From Candidatus Borkfalkia avistercoris (GTDB taxonomy: Bacteria > Bacillota > Clostridia > Christensenellales > Borkfalkiaceae): DNA of 64,000 nucleotides. Of the stretch, positions 1 to 7,619 are shown piece after piece (position 1 is the stretch's first letter; each line of letters starts with the position of its first letter). The stretch lies in contig DXCL01000001.1 of assembly GCA_019115995.1 (NCBI GenBank), positions 1 through 64,000 of the forward strand, in the 5' to 3' direction. A model generated the notes under the pieces. The model had not been told where the DNA came from, did not search any database, and saw only the letters and a program-made list of their open reading frames with translations. The translations under genes were made by a program, and so were the position numbers.

Positions 1-511
1 TCCCACCACCAAACGGCACCCTTACGGGTGCCGTTTTTGGCGGTGGGAAGAGGTAATTGAGAAATGCCGACCCGGTAGTTCGCGCGAGCATTGCGGCAAT
101 CCTTTTGCGCAGGTTGCCCCCCCCGCCGCCCGCAATGCGACGCTTTGCCGAGGGGCCCCGTACGCGGGGTTTCGGCAATATGTATCTCTCCCACCACCAA
201 ACGGCACCCTTACGGGTGCCGTTTTTGGCGGTGGGAAGAGGTAATTGAGAAATGCCGACCCGGTAGTTCGCGCGAGCATTGCGGCAATCCTTTTGCGCAG
301 GTTGCCCGCCGCCCGCAATGCGACGCTTTGCCGAGGGGCCCCGTACGCGGGGTTTCGGCAATATGTATCTCTTCCCACCACCAAACGGCACCCTTATGGG
401 TGCCGTTTTTGGCGATGGGAAGAGGTAATTGAGAAACGCCGACCCGGTAGTTCGCGCGAGCATTGCGGCAATCCTTTTGCGCAAGTTGTCCCCCGCTGCC
501 CGCAATGCGAC
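1..511. repeat. Three tandem ~185-bp repeats with hairpins
   Basis: Three head-to-tail copies start at 1, 189 and 373 (units of 188, 184 and about 139 bp; the third diverges near 511, and the array may continue left of the window). Each copy opens with a near-perfect inverted repeat of about 21 bp per arm (1-47 in copy 1), whose inner part resembles an intrinsic terminator (stem 11-21 with 26-36, then Ts). Each of the first two copies ends with a second GC-rich hairpin (147-176 in copy 1). Copy 3 differs in the loop and in one outer stem position but keeps the inner stem. No convincing ORF or RBS lies inside. The unit is too long and has no spacers, so it is not CRISPR. Function unknown. Confidence 0.85.
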
Positions 512-558
512 CTTAGGCGGATTGCCCTTTCACCCAGCGTTATATACTTCTTACAGAT

Positions 559-596
559 GCAAAAAGCGTTGCAACTTTTGTTACAACGCTTTTTGC
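559..596. repeat. Perfect 13-bp inverted repeat
   Basis: Arms 559-571 and 584-596 are perfect complements around a 12-nt loop, with A5 and T5 inside the arms. It could act as a terminator in either direction, but no gene ends directly at it. It lies between the repeat array and the terminator of the zinc-ribbon gene. Confidence 0.5.
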
Positions 597-655
597 GGGT
601 AAGCCCGTGCCAAACTGTCTTCAAAATATTTATGACACATGACCTCTATATACAC

Positions 656-690
656 AAAAAAGCAACCGCACTGCAAGCGGCTGCTTTTTT
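656..690 (-). terminator. Terminator of zinc-ribbon membrane protein gene
   Basis: Arms 656-669 and 677-690 pair with one mismatch around a 7-nt loop, and on the minus strand end in a T6 run. It lies 22 bp past the stop codon at 712. Confidence 0.7.
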
Positions 691-711
691 CTTACAAATC
701 TTTTATAACCT

Positions 712-1215
712 TCAATGCAGCGGTTTTCCGCACTTGTCGCAAAACTTTCCGTTTTTCACTTTTTCTTTGCAGTTCGGACAAGTTACCAAAAGTTCGCCGC
801 CGCAGTGACGGCAAAAAACTGCATTTTCATCGTTCGGATTGCCGCAATGCGGGCAAACATTTCCTTCGGAATCTTTCACCGCACCGGCTATCGCGCTGAC
901 GGCAGGAGCTATTTCCCGTCCGGTTTCATTGATCACGGGCACAGATTCATTTTTCATATAGCGGGTTATCTCTCTCCTGAACCCCGTAAGGCACAGCATT
1001 CCGCCTATACCGAGCATGGGAAGCCCCACGATCAGCCCCCAAAACAGAGCAGGCATTTCGCCCTTCGAGGTGGAAGAAATCATATCGACAAGCCCCATAA
1101 CGGTAAATCCCAGCCCCGCAACGACTACGATGATCCCGATGATTTTAAGCTTGCGTTTTGTTCGCTCGTGCTTTTTCTTTAACTCCTCTTGCTGCTCTTT
1201 ATTCGGTTCGTTCAT
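712..1215 (-). CDS. Membrane protein with C-terminal double zinc ribbon
   Basis: 167 residues. A charged, Lys/Glu-rich N terminus is followed by two hydrophobic segments (roughly 23-45 and 58-80), a soluble linker, and two C-terminal Cys-pair units: CPHC...CRHC and CPNC...CDKC, the classic zinc-ribbon layout. The ATG at 1215 is chosen because AGGAGGGGG lies just upstream; the open frame extends to 1389 but runs through the promoter. Zinc-ribbon/2-TM proteins are common in Firmicutes and mostly uncharacterised; the ribbon probably binds a partner protein or nucleic acid on the cytoplasmic face (inference). Monocistronic, with a consensus promoter at 1244-1272 and a terminator at 656-690. Confidence 0.85.
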   Translation of the reverse strand: MNEPNKEQQEELKKKHERTKRKLKIIGIIVVVAGLGFTVMGLVDMISSTSKGEMPALFWGLIVGLPMLGIGGMLCLTGFRREITRYMKNESVPVINETGREIAPAVSAIAGAVKDSEGNVCPHCGNPNDENAVFCRHCGGELLVTCPNCKEKVKNGKFCDKCGKPLH

Positions 1216-1243
1216 AAATCCCCCTCCTGAATATCTTACATTG

Positions 1244-1272
1244 ATTATAAACGAAACGGGCCTCGATGTCAA
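1244..1272 (-). promoter_or_regulatory. Consensus sigma-A promoter, zinc-ribbon gene
   Basis: On the minus strand, TTGACA (1267-1272), a 17-bp spacer and TATAAT (1244-1249): a full consensus match 29 bp upstream of the ATG at 1215. Confidence 0.85.
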
Positions 1273-1753
1273 AGAAATTAAAACAATGCACTTAAAAACT
1301 TTAATCCGCAATACAGAAAAGACCGCAGCCGTTCCGCTTTCAACCTTCACAAGCGTGGGCGCATATGCTGATAGCGTATGAATACGCAATTTTTTTCGGA
1401 GGAAAAAGCATAAATGGATCTGTTGCTTTTATATCAGAAAGTTCTGCATCTCTTCCTCCTCGAATTCCGATATTTTTCCAAATAAGTGTTTTGTTTGTTC
1501 TGAGGAACAAACAAAAGGGCGCCCTTTTGTGCGACCGATACAACTTTGCGGAAAACGCAAAAGCACGTTTTTTCCGTCCGACTCGCATAAATTTTACTAT
1601 CGAAACATGCGATTGTCAATATCGATATTTCAACAAAAGTTTCTTTTTCTTAAAACGTTTATCAAAATAAAGTATCAATCGTTCAAAAAACGATCGATGA
1701 ATCTTTTTACCGATTTACGGTTTTTCTCCGTGCCCGCCCGAAAAAAAGACAAT
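1273..1753. other. Intergenic stretch with hairpins, no convincing gene
   Basis: No ORF here has a credible RBS and family resemblance. On the minus strand it holds a promoter-like pair (1591-1619) and, downstream of it, two overlapping inverted repeats: arms 1489-1500/1505-1516, and a perfect palindrome 1511-1530. Since 1511-1516 takes part in both, only one can form at a time. A six-codon frame with a strong GAGGAGG RBS (ATG CAG AAC TTT CTG ATA, stop) follows near 1440-1460 on the minus strand. It could be a short RNA or leader; this is inference. Confidence 0.4.
1591..1619 (-). promoter_or_regulatory. Orphan promoter-like sequence
   Basis: On the minus strand, TTGACA (1614-1619), a 17-bp spacer and TAAAAT (1591-1596). 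The next clear coding sequence is 370 bp downstream and has its own promoter, so this would drive a non-coding or leader transcript, if it is used. Confidence 0.45.
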
Positions 1754-1792
1754 AAAAAAAAAGAGGGATCCCGTGAAGGATACCTCTCCTTT
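1754..1792 (-). terminator. Terminator of sugar O-acetyltransferase gene
   Basis: An imperfect hairpin (GAGG-type arms around a short loop at about 1772-1777) followed on the minus strand by T9. It starts 17 bp after the stop codon at 1809. Confidence 0.6.
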
Positions 1793-1808
1793 TTATTTAT
1801 TAAATCTT

Positions 1809-2402
1809 TCAGCCGTCGTAAAACGGATAGGCGCGCCTGTCCTGTTCGGTGATCTTTCTGATCGGTCTGCACGGCACGCCCACCGCGACCACGCCCGAAG
1901 GGATCGGTTTTTTGACGACGCTTCCCGCGCCGATCACGGAGTTGTCTCCGACAGACGCCCCCGCAAGGATCACCGAGCCGGCGCCGATCCATACGTTGCT
2001 GCCGATCGTGATGGGCTTTGCGATCTCCACGCCCTCCCGGCGCATTTCGGGATCGAGCGCGTGCTCCGCCGTGGTGAAGCAACAATTCGGGCCGATAAAC
2101 ACGTCGTTTCCGAAAATGACTTTCGCGCCGTCCTGTATCACCGTGTTGTGGTTGGCGTAAAAGCGCTCGCCCACCTCTATATTATAGCCGTAATCGCACC
2201 AGAAAGGAGGCATGACGGTGATCTCCTCCCCCATCTTGCCGAAAAGCTCCCCAAGGAGCGCGCGCTGTGCGGCGCGGTCGTTCGGGTGCAGGAGATTGTA
2301 GCGGTAGCATTTATCCTTGCCCTTCTCTATCTCCTTTTCATATGCAGGGTTATAGCTTCCCTTAAAAAAACAGCCCACAGGCACGATCGGTTTTTCAGTC
2401 AT
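1809..2402 (-). CDS. Sugar O-acetyltransferase (maltose/galactoside acetyltransferase family)
   Basis: 197 residues, the usual length for Maa/LacA/NodL enzymes, which transfer acetyl from acetyl-CoA to a sugar hydroxyl. The N-terminal Mac domain is helical; from about residue 60 the left-handed beta-helix hexapeptide repeats run to the C terminus (for example IGPNCCF, IGSNVWIG, VGDNSVIGAGSVV). The catalytic His is expected in TAEHALD (about 112-118), and the family's closing motif VGVPCRPIR is present. Sugar specificity cannot be read from sequence. It is divergent from the LysR gene at 2552, so LysR may control it. It has a consensus promoter and its own terminator. Confidence 0.9.
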   Translation of the reverse strand: MTEKPIVPVGCFFKGSYNPAYEKEIEKGKDKCYRYNLLHPNDRAAQRALLGELFGKMGEEITVMPPFWCDYGYNIEVGERFYANHNTVIQDGAKVIFGNDVFIGPNCCFTTAEHALDPEMRREGVEIAKPITIGSNVWIGAGSVILAGASVGDNSVIGAGSVVKKPIPSGVVAVGVPCRPIRKITEQDRRAYPFYDG

Positions 2403-2428
2403 TCTCTTCTCCTTATCCGTTTTTTTCT

Positions 2429-2457
2429 ATTATAGTGCGCGCAGGCAGATTTGTCAA
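2429..2457 (-). promoter_or_regulatory. Sigma-A promoter of acetyltransferase gene
   Basis: On the minus strand, TTGACA (2452-2457), a 17-bp spacer and TATAAT (2429-2434), with AAGGAGA between it and the ATG at 2402. Confidence 0.85.
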
Positions 2458-2498
2458 CGCGCGCCATAGCCTATACGCAAAAAAACGGCTTTCCATGC

Positions 2499-2528
2499 TT
2501 GACGGCTATACCGAAAAGGTGTTATACT
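2499..2528 (+). promoter_or_regulatory. Promoter of LysR-family gene
   Basis: TTGACG (2499-2504), an 18-bp spacer and TATACT (2523-2528), 24 bp before the ATG at 2552. Confidence 0.65.
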
Positions 2529-2551
2529 GAATAAAAAAGCGGGGAAGCACC

Positions 2552-3439
2552 ATGGACATATTGCAGATGAAATATTTTCTCGCGGTCGCGCGGGAAGAAA
2601 ACATATCCAAAGCGGCGGAATACCTTTTCATCACCCAGCCCAGCCTGACGCGCCAGATACAAAACATGGAAAAGGAGATCGGGAGGCCCCTGTTCGTGCG
2701 GGGCGGCAGAAAGCTGACGCTGACGGAAACGGGCGTGCTCCTGCAAAAGCGCGCCGAGGAGATCGTATCTCTTTACGAAAAGACGGAGGCGGAACTGCTG
2801 CGCCCGCCCGAGGAAACGGGCGGCGACGTATTTATCGGCGGCGGGGAAACTTATGCGATGGAAATTATTGCGGACACGGCGAAGGAGGTGCAGGAAAAAT
2901 ATCCGGGCATACGCTTTCACCTGTTCAGCGGAGATATTTCAGATGTGTGCGAACGGCTGGACAAAGGACTGCTCGACTTCGGCCTGCTCATAGAGCCGGC
3001 GGATCTTTCCAAATACGAATACATACGCCTGCCCGTAACGGACGTTTGGGGCATACTCATGCGGAGGGAAGACCCCCTCGCCGCAAAGAGCGCGATCACG
3101 CGCGACGATCTGAAAGGCGTGCCCCTGCTCCACTCCCGCCACGCGCTCTCCCGCGGAAACGTGCTCGACTGGTTCGGAAAGAGCGCGGATCTGAATATCG
3201 TGGCGACATTCAATCTCTTATACAACGCCGCGCTGATGGCAAAGGCGGGCATGGGCGTGGTGCTGAGCATAGACAAGATCTACAACGTAACTGGCGAGAG
3301 CGAGCTATGCTTCCGCCCCCTGGCGCCGAGGCTCGAATCGCACCTTTCCCTCGTATGGAAAAAGTATCAGGTATTTTCGGGCGCGGCGCAGATCTTTTTG
3401 AAACATTTGCAGGAAAAACTGCAAACGTCCGGCGTATAA
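2552..3439 (+). CDS. LysR-family transcriptional regulator
   Basis: 295 residues, standard LTTR length. The N-terminal winged helix-turn-helix (about 1-60) carries the family signature: MKYFLAVAREENISKAAE, then ITQPSLTRQI and the scaffold residues G.PLFVRGGRKLTLTETG. Residues about 90-290 form the periplasmic-binding-protein-like effector domain. The start at 2552 follows GGGGA at a suitable distance. It is divergently oriented from the sugar acetyltransferase, the usual arrangement for an LTTR and its target, but no ligand can be inferred. Confidence 0.9.
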   Translation: MDILQMKYFLAVAREENISKAAEYLFITQPSLTRQIQNMEKEIGRPLFVRGGRKLTLTETGVLLQKRAEEIVSLYEKTEAELLRPPEETGGDVFIGGGETYAMEIIADTAKEVQEKYPGIRFHLFSGDISDVCERLDKGLLDFGLLIEPADLSKYEYIRLPVTDVWGILMRREDPLAAKSAITRDDLKGVPLLHSRHALSRGNVLDWFGKSADLNIVATFNLLYNAALMAKAGMGVVLSIDKIYNVTGESELCFRPLAPRLESHLSLVWKKYQVFSGAAQIFLKHLQEKLQTSGV

Positions 3440-3457
3440 AAAACAAATAAGTACTGC

Positions 3458-3493
3458 GGGGCTCCCTTTCGCTGAAAGGGAGCCCCGGTTTTT
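3458..3493 (+). terminator. Intrinsic terminator after LysR gene
   Basis: A perfect 13-bp stem (3458-3470 with 3474-3486), a 3-nt loop, then a T5 run at 3489-3493. Confidence 0.9.
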
Positions 3494-3515
3494 ATGATAT
3501 TATTTTCGCATCATA

Positions 3516-5291
3516 TTATTCGAACTGCGCGGCATAGATCCCCGCGTAAAAGCCGCCCTTTTGCAGGAGCTCTTCGTGCGTGCCGCGCTCCACGACGTCG
3601 CCTTCGCTGACCACGAGAATGAGATCGGCATTGCGCACGGTGGTGAGGCGATGCGCGATCACAAAGCTCGTTTTGCCGCGCATGAGCCGCGCCATCGCGT
3701 CGCGGATCAGAAGCTCGGTACGGGTGTCTACGTTGGAGGTCGCTTCGTCGAGAATGAGCAGCTTTGCGGGGGAAAGCATGGCGCGCGCGATGGTCATGAG
3801 CTGCTTCTGCCCCTTGGAGAGGCTGCTGCCGCCGTCCGTAAGGCGGGTATCGTACTTTTCGGGCAGGGATTCGATGAAATCGGCGATATGCGCCTCCCCT
3901 GCCGCGCGCTTTACCTCCTCGATGGTCGCGCCCTCTTTGCCGTAAGCGATGTTTTCGAACACGGTGCCCTCGAACAGCCAGGTGTCCTGCAATACCATGG
4001 TAAAAGCCGCGCGCAGGCTCTTGCGGGTATACGAACGTATATCCTTGCCGTCCAAAAGGATCCGCCCGGCCTGCGGGTCGTAAAAGCGCATCATGAGATT
4101 GACGAGGGTCGTTTTGCCCGCACCCGTCGGCCCGACGATGGCGACCGTCTGCCCGGGGCTTGCCGCAAAAGAAAGGTCTTTGACGACCGTTTTCCCCTCC
4201 TCGTACCCGAAGCGGACATGCTCGAAATCGACGCTGCCGCGCACATCGCGCAGCTCCTCCGCGTCGGGCGCGTCGGCGCCCTCGGAAGGGCTGTCGAGCA
4301 GGCGGAAAACTCGTTCCGCCGCCGCGAGCGCAGACTGGATCTCCCCGATAACGTTGGCAAATTCGTTCACGGGGCCGGAAAAACGGCGGGCGTACAGGAG
4401 AAAGGCGGAAATATCTCCCACGGAGATCTTGCCGTACAGATACAGAAAGCACCCCGCCGCGCTGATGAGCACGGTGCCGAAATTGTTGACAAAGTTTACC
4501 GAAGGGCCGATCAGACTGGAAACATAGTCCGCACGATAATAGGCGTTCGCCGCCTCCGTGTTCTTTTCCCCGAATTTTTTGCAGATCTCCTCCTCCCTGC
4601 CGTAGGCGCGGATCGTGGTCAGCCCGGAGAGCATCTCCTCGGAAAAACCGTTGAGCTCGGCAAGCTTTGCGGAGCGTTTGCGGAAGAGCGGGCGCATCGC
4701 CTTGCCGCGCGCAAAGGTGATGAGCACGGAAAACGGGATCGTAACGGCAAAAAAGCACAGCAGCAGCGGCGAAGTGGCGATCATGCCGACGAGCGCGCCT
4801 ATCACGGTAACGACGCCCGTAGCCGCCTGCAAAATATCGTTGGAGAGGGAGGCATTGATGGTGGCGATGTCGTAAGAGATGCGGTTGATGAGATCGCCCG
4901 CCGCGAGCCTGTCGAGATCGCCCACGGGCAGGGAAAGCATCTTATCGAACACGTCCTGCCGCATTTCCCGCACGATGTTCTGGCTCAGACGGATCATGAG
5001 CACGGAAAGAATATACGAGAACGCGGAAGAAACGATGTAAAATATCGCCATGAGAACGCAATAAAAGCCGACCGCGGAAAAATCGACGCCCGTTTTCAGA
5101 TCGATCGCGTCGATCGCCTTGCCGGAAAGGGAGGGCCCGAGCAGGGCGAACAGGTTGCTCGCCAGCATGAGCGCGAAGGCGGCGAGCACTCTCCACCTGA
5201 ATCTCAGATAGTAGCGGAACACGCGGCCGATGACCGCTTTTTTGCTTCCGGTGGGCCTGTCGCCCCCGATGCCACGTTCATTCATCGGCAC
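3516..5291 (-). CDS. ABC exporter half-transporter, catalytically competent partner
   Basis: About 591 residues: six-TM exporter domain (about 30-320) fused to an ATPase domain. Walker A is GPTGAGKT, Walker B LLILDEATSNVD with the catalytic Glu, H-loop IAHRLTTV; the signature is the variant LSKGQ. Together with the upstream half-transporter this is the asymmetry known for heterodimeric exporters: this subunit supplies the catalytic Glu, and the partner supplies the canonical signature to that site. A GTG start at 5291 is preferred because AAAGGGGG lies 8 nt upstream; ATG at 5285 is the alternative. It overlaps the end of the preceding gene, implying translational coupling. Substrate is probably a drug or peptide (family knowledge). 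Confidence 0.9.
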   Translation of the reverse strand: MPMNERGIGGDRPTGSKKAVIGRVFRYYLRFRWRVLAAFALMLASNLFALLGPSLSGKAIDAIDLKTGVDFSAVGFYCVLMAIFYIVSSAFSYILSVLMIRLSQNIVREMRQDVFDKMLSLPVGDLDRLAAGDLINRISYDIATINASLSNDILQAATGVVTVIGALVGMIATSPLLLCFFAVTIPFSVLITFARGKAMRPLFRKRSAKLAELNGFSEEMLSGLTTIRAYGREEEICKKFGEKNTEAANAYYRADYVSSLIGPSVNFVNNFGTVLISAAGCFLYLYGKISVGDISAFLLYARRFSGPVNEFANVIGEIQSALAAAERVFRLLDSPSEGADAPDAEELRDVRGSVDFEHVRFGYEEGKTVVKDLSFAASPGQTVAIVGPTGAGKTTLVNLMMRFYDPQAGRILLDGKDIRSYTRKSLRAAFTMVLQDTWLFEGTVFENIAYGKEGATIEEVKRAAGEAHIADFIESLPEKYDTRLTDGGSSLSKGQKQLMTIARAMLSPAKLLILDEATSNVDTRTELLIRDAMARLMRGKTSFVIAHRLTTVRNADLILVVSEGDVVERGTHEELLQKGGFYAGIYAAQFE

Positions 5292-7020
5292 GGCATTCAC
5301 CCCCTTTCGATGCTTCCGATACCTCTTCCCCGTGCTGGGAAGCGTAGATGGCGCGGTATTCCGCGCACGTTTGCATGAGCTCGGCGTCCGTGCCGAAACC
5401 GACCGCCCTCCCGCCGTCCAGCACGAGAATGCTGTCGGCAAAGCGCACCGAGCTGATGCGCTGGGCAATCATGATGACGGTGGTGCCGCGCAGATCGCCC
5501 AAGAGCGTTTTTCGAAGCTCGGCGTCCGTCTTGTAATCGAGCGCGCTGGACGAATCGTCGAGCACGAGTATCTCCGGAGAGGCCGCCAAAGCGCGCGCGA
5601 TGAGCAGGCGCTGCTTCTGCCCGCCGCTGAAATTGGAGCCCCTGGCGGTAAGCGCGCTTTCGTAACCGCCGTGCGAGCCGATGAACTGATCGGCGCGGGC
5701 GTACGCCGCCGCGCGGCGCACGTCTTCCTCGGGAACGCCGCGCTCGAAGTCGATATTCTCCCGCACGCTCGAAGCCATTAAAAAATCGTTCTGGAATACG
5801 ACCCCGAACTTTTCGCGCAGCGCCTTGGGGTCATAGCTCTTTACGTTCTCCCCGCCGACATAAACGGCGCCTTCGCTCGCGTCGTAAAAGCGCATGAGAA
5901 GGGCCACGAGGGAGCTCTTTCCGCTGCCCGTGGCGCCGATGACGCCGAGCGAGCCGCCCTTTTTCAGGGAAAAGGAAACGTTTTGCAGCGCGGGTGCACC
6001 GCCGTAGGAAAGCGAAACGCCGTCGAAGCGGATATAGGCGCCGCTCCGATCCTTCGGGCAAGGTTCCGGCAACAATTCCTTGGGGAGGGCGAGCACCGTT
6101 TCGATGCGCTTTGCGGACGCCGCACCCCGCGAAAAGTCGACGAAAATACGGCTGATGGAAATGACCGCGTTCAGGATAACGGTGAAAAAGGAGGTAAACG
6201 CTACGATGCCGCCGATCTCCACCCTGCCCGCGGCGACGCGGTAGGCGCCGAAAAAGATGACGGCCGTCATGCCCAGATTGAGCAGCGCGTTCAAAACGGG
6301 GTTCGAAACGCCCGTGGTCACGTTCGCGCTCGTTTCGTTGCGGACGATGCGCTCGTTTACCGAACAAAACGCCGCGCTCTCGTGTTCCGCTCTGGAAAGC
6401 GCCTTTATGACGCGTATGCCCGTGTGATCGTCGCGCACTTTGCGCACCATGTCGTCTACCGAGTTGTGCAGGCGGGTGTAAAGCTGAATGCCCTTTTTGG
6501 CGACGAACAGCACGATGAGGAGCACAAACGGCACCAACAAGAGCAGAATGAGGGCGAGGGCGGGATCGATGGTAAAGGTGAGCGCGACTCCGCCGACAAG
6601 CAGAATGGGCGCGCGTATGCCCATGCGCTGCATCATGCCGATCATGTTATGTACGTTGTAGGTATCCGTGGAAAGGCGGGAAACGAGCGAGGGCACGGTA
6701 ACTTCGTCCGTCTGGCGGGCGGATAGGGAGAGCGTTTTTTCAAAGAGGTCGGCGCGCAGCCGCTCGGTGGTATCCCGCGCGACGCGCGAGGCGAGGCGGT
6801 TTGCCGCCACGTTCCCCGCCCAAGCCGCCACCGCAACCAGGAGCATGCCTGCGCTCCACAGAGACAGCGCAAGCGCGCTGCGCGTGGGGGCGACGTCGTC
6901 GATCATGTGCGCCATGATCAGGGGCAAAAAGAGTTCGGCGACGGTGCCGACCACTTTCAAAGACATGCCCGCGGCGATACGCAGTTTTGACGGGGCAAGG
7001 TAAGAAAAGACTTTTTTCAC
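5278..7020 (-). CDS. ABC exporter half-transporter, degenerate-site partner
   Basis: 580 residues: six-TM exporter domain followed by an ATPase domain. Walker A is GATGSGKS, the signature FSGGQ is near canonical, and Walker B reads LVLDDSSSALD, with Asp where the catalytic Glu normally sits. This is the expected degenerate member of a heterodimer with the next gene. The GTG start at 7020 overlaps the MarR stop codon (GTGA) and is preceded by GGGGAGGGGA; the longer open frame through the MarR gene is an artefact. It is co-transcribed with marR and the second half-transporter. Confidence 0.92.
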   Translation of the reverse strand: MKKVFSYLAPSKLRIAAGMSLKVVGTVAELFLPLIMAHMIDDVAPTRSALALSLWSAGMLLVAVAAWAGNVAANRLASRVARDTTERLRADLFEKTLSLSARQTDEVTVPSLVSRLSTDTYNVHNMIGMMQRMGIRAPILLVGGVALTFTIDPALALILLLLVPFVLLIVLFVAKKGIQLYTRLHNSVDDMVRKVRDDHTGIRVIKALSRAEHESAAFCSVNERIVRNETSANVTTGVSNPVLNALLNLGMTAVIFFGAYRVAAGRVEIGGIVAFTSFFTVILNAVISISRIFVDFSRGAASAKRIETVLALPKELLPEPCPKDRSGAYIRFDGVSLSYGGAPALQNVSFSLKKGGSLGVIGATGSGKSSLVALLMRFYDASEGAVYVGGENVKSYDPKALREKFGVVFQNDFLMASSVRENIDFERGVPEEDVRRAAAYARADQFIGSHGGYESALTARGSNFSGGQKQRLLIARALAASPEILVLDDSSSALDYKTDAELRKTLLGDLRGTTVIMIAQRISSVRFADSILVLDGGRAVGFGTDAELMQTCAEYRAIYASQHGEEVSEASKGGECRADE

Positions 7021-7460
7021 CTTTCCCCTCCCCTGCGCACCGACGCCGCACGCTTGGCGTTTTCTGCAAGGCGCTCCAAATATACGCCGATCGCGGCGCG
7101 CTCTTCCTCTGAAAAGCCCTCCAATAGCCTTTCCCGCCACTGCGCGTGCACGGCGCGTATCTTGTCGAGCACGGCGACCGCCTTCTGCGTGGGATACACG
7201 AGCAGGTTCCGCCTGTCCGCGGGATCGGGGCGGCGCTCCACGAAGCCCTTTTCTTCCAGAGAGCTCACCTGCCGCGCCACGTTGCTCTTGTGCACGTACA
7301 TGATCTTCGACAGCTGCTCCTGCGTGACGCCCGGGTGCGCGCAGATATCTACGATATAGGAATCCTGATAACTGCCGATGCCCAGCGCTTCGTATTCTTC
7401 CGTGCGGTACAGGTTGGCGCAGCGCCAGACCTCCCCCACATTCCGCATGATCCTTGCCAT
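7017..7460 (-). CDS. MarR-family transcriptional regulator
   Basis: 147 residues with the MarR winged-helix core: HPGVTQEQLSKIMYVHKSNV as helix-turn-helix, then EEKGFVERRPDPADRRN as the wing (D.R motif). It is the first gene of a three-gene operon with the two ABC half-transporters. A perfect inverted repeat abuts the -10 of its own promoter (7486-7514), so autorepression relieved by the exporter's substrate is the likely logic. RBS GGGAG lies 8 nt before the ATG. Confidence 0.93.
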   Translation of the reverse strand: MARIMRNVGEVWRCANLYRTEEYEALGIGSYQDSYIVDICAHPGVTQEQLSKIMYVHKSNVARQVSSLEEKGFVERRPDPADRRNLLVYPTQKAVAVLDKIRAVHAQWRERLLEGFSEEERAAIGVYLERLAENAKRAASVRRGGER

Positions 7461-7485
7461 AGTTTTTTCTCCCTGCCGTTCTTAT

Positions 7486-7514
7486 GTTGCGCACGCAACT
7501 GTTGCGTGCGCAAC
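7486..7514. promoter_or_regulatory. Probable MarR operator
   Basis: The 14-mer GTTGCGCACGCAAC (7486-7499) and its exact reverse complement (7501-7514) are separated by one base. Each arm is itself nearly palindromic. It lies between the -10 element and the RBS of marR, where binding would block transcription. Confidence 0.75.
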
Positions 7515-7517
7515 TAT

Positions 7518-7546
7518 ATGATAAAACAAACGCCGCGCTTTGTCAA
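7518..7546 (-). promoter_or_regulatory. Sigma-A promoter of marR-ABC operon
   Basis: On the minus strand, TTGACA (7541-7546), a 17-bp spacer and TATCAT (7518-7523), immediately followed by the operator. Confidence 0.85.
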
Positions 7547-7566
7547 CAAAAACGCGGCGTTTTACA

Positions 7567-7619
7567 GATAATTTTTATTTATATTTACGCTTGACCTTTT
7601 CCCGATAATTTTTATTTAT
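7567..7619. repeat. 16-bp direct repeat across the DUF3810 stop codon
   Basis: GATAATTTTTATTTAT occurs at 7567-7582 and again at 7604-7619; the second copy contains the stop codon of the DUF3810 gene. It looks like a small local duplication in an AT-rich end. Confidence 0.7.

Noticed and set aside
1..511. CRISPR array
   Set aside because: Repeat units are ~185 bp, contiguous and without spacers, and no cas gene is present.
1369..1396. Plus-strand terminator with T7
   Set aside because: The stem is only five base pairs and no plus-strand gene ends upstream of it.
3561..5378. 605-codon plus-strand open frame
   Set aside because: Antisense to the second ABC half-transporter, whose motifs are complete.
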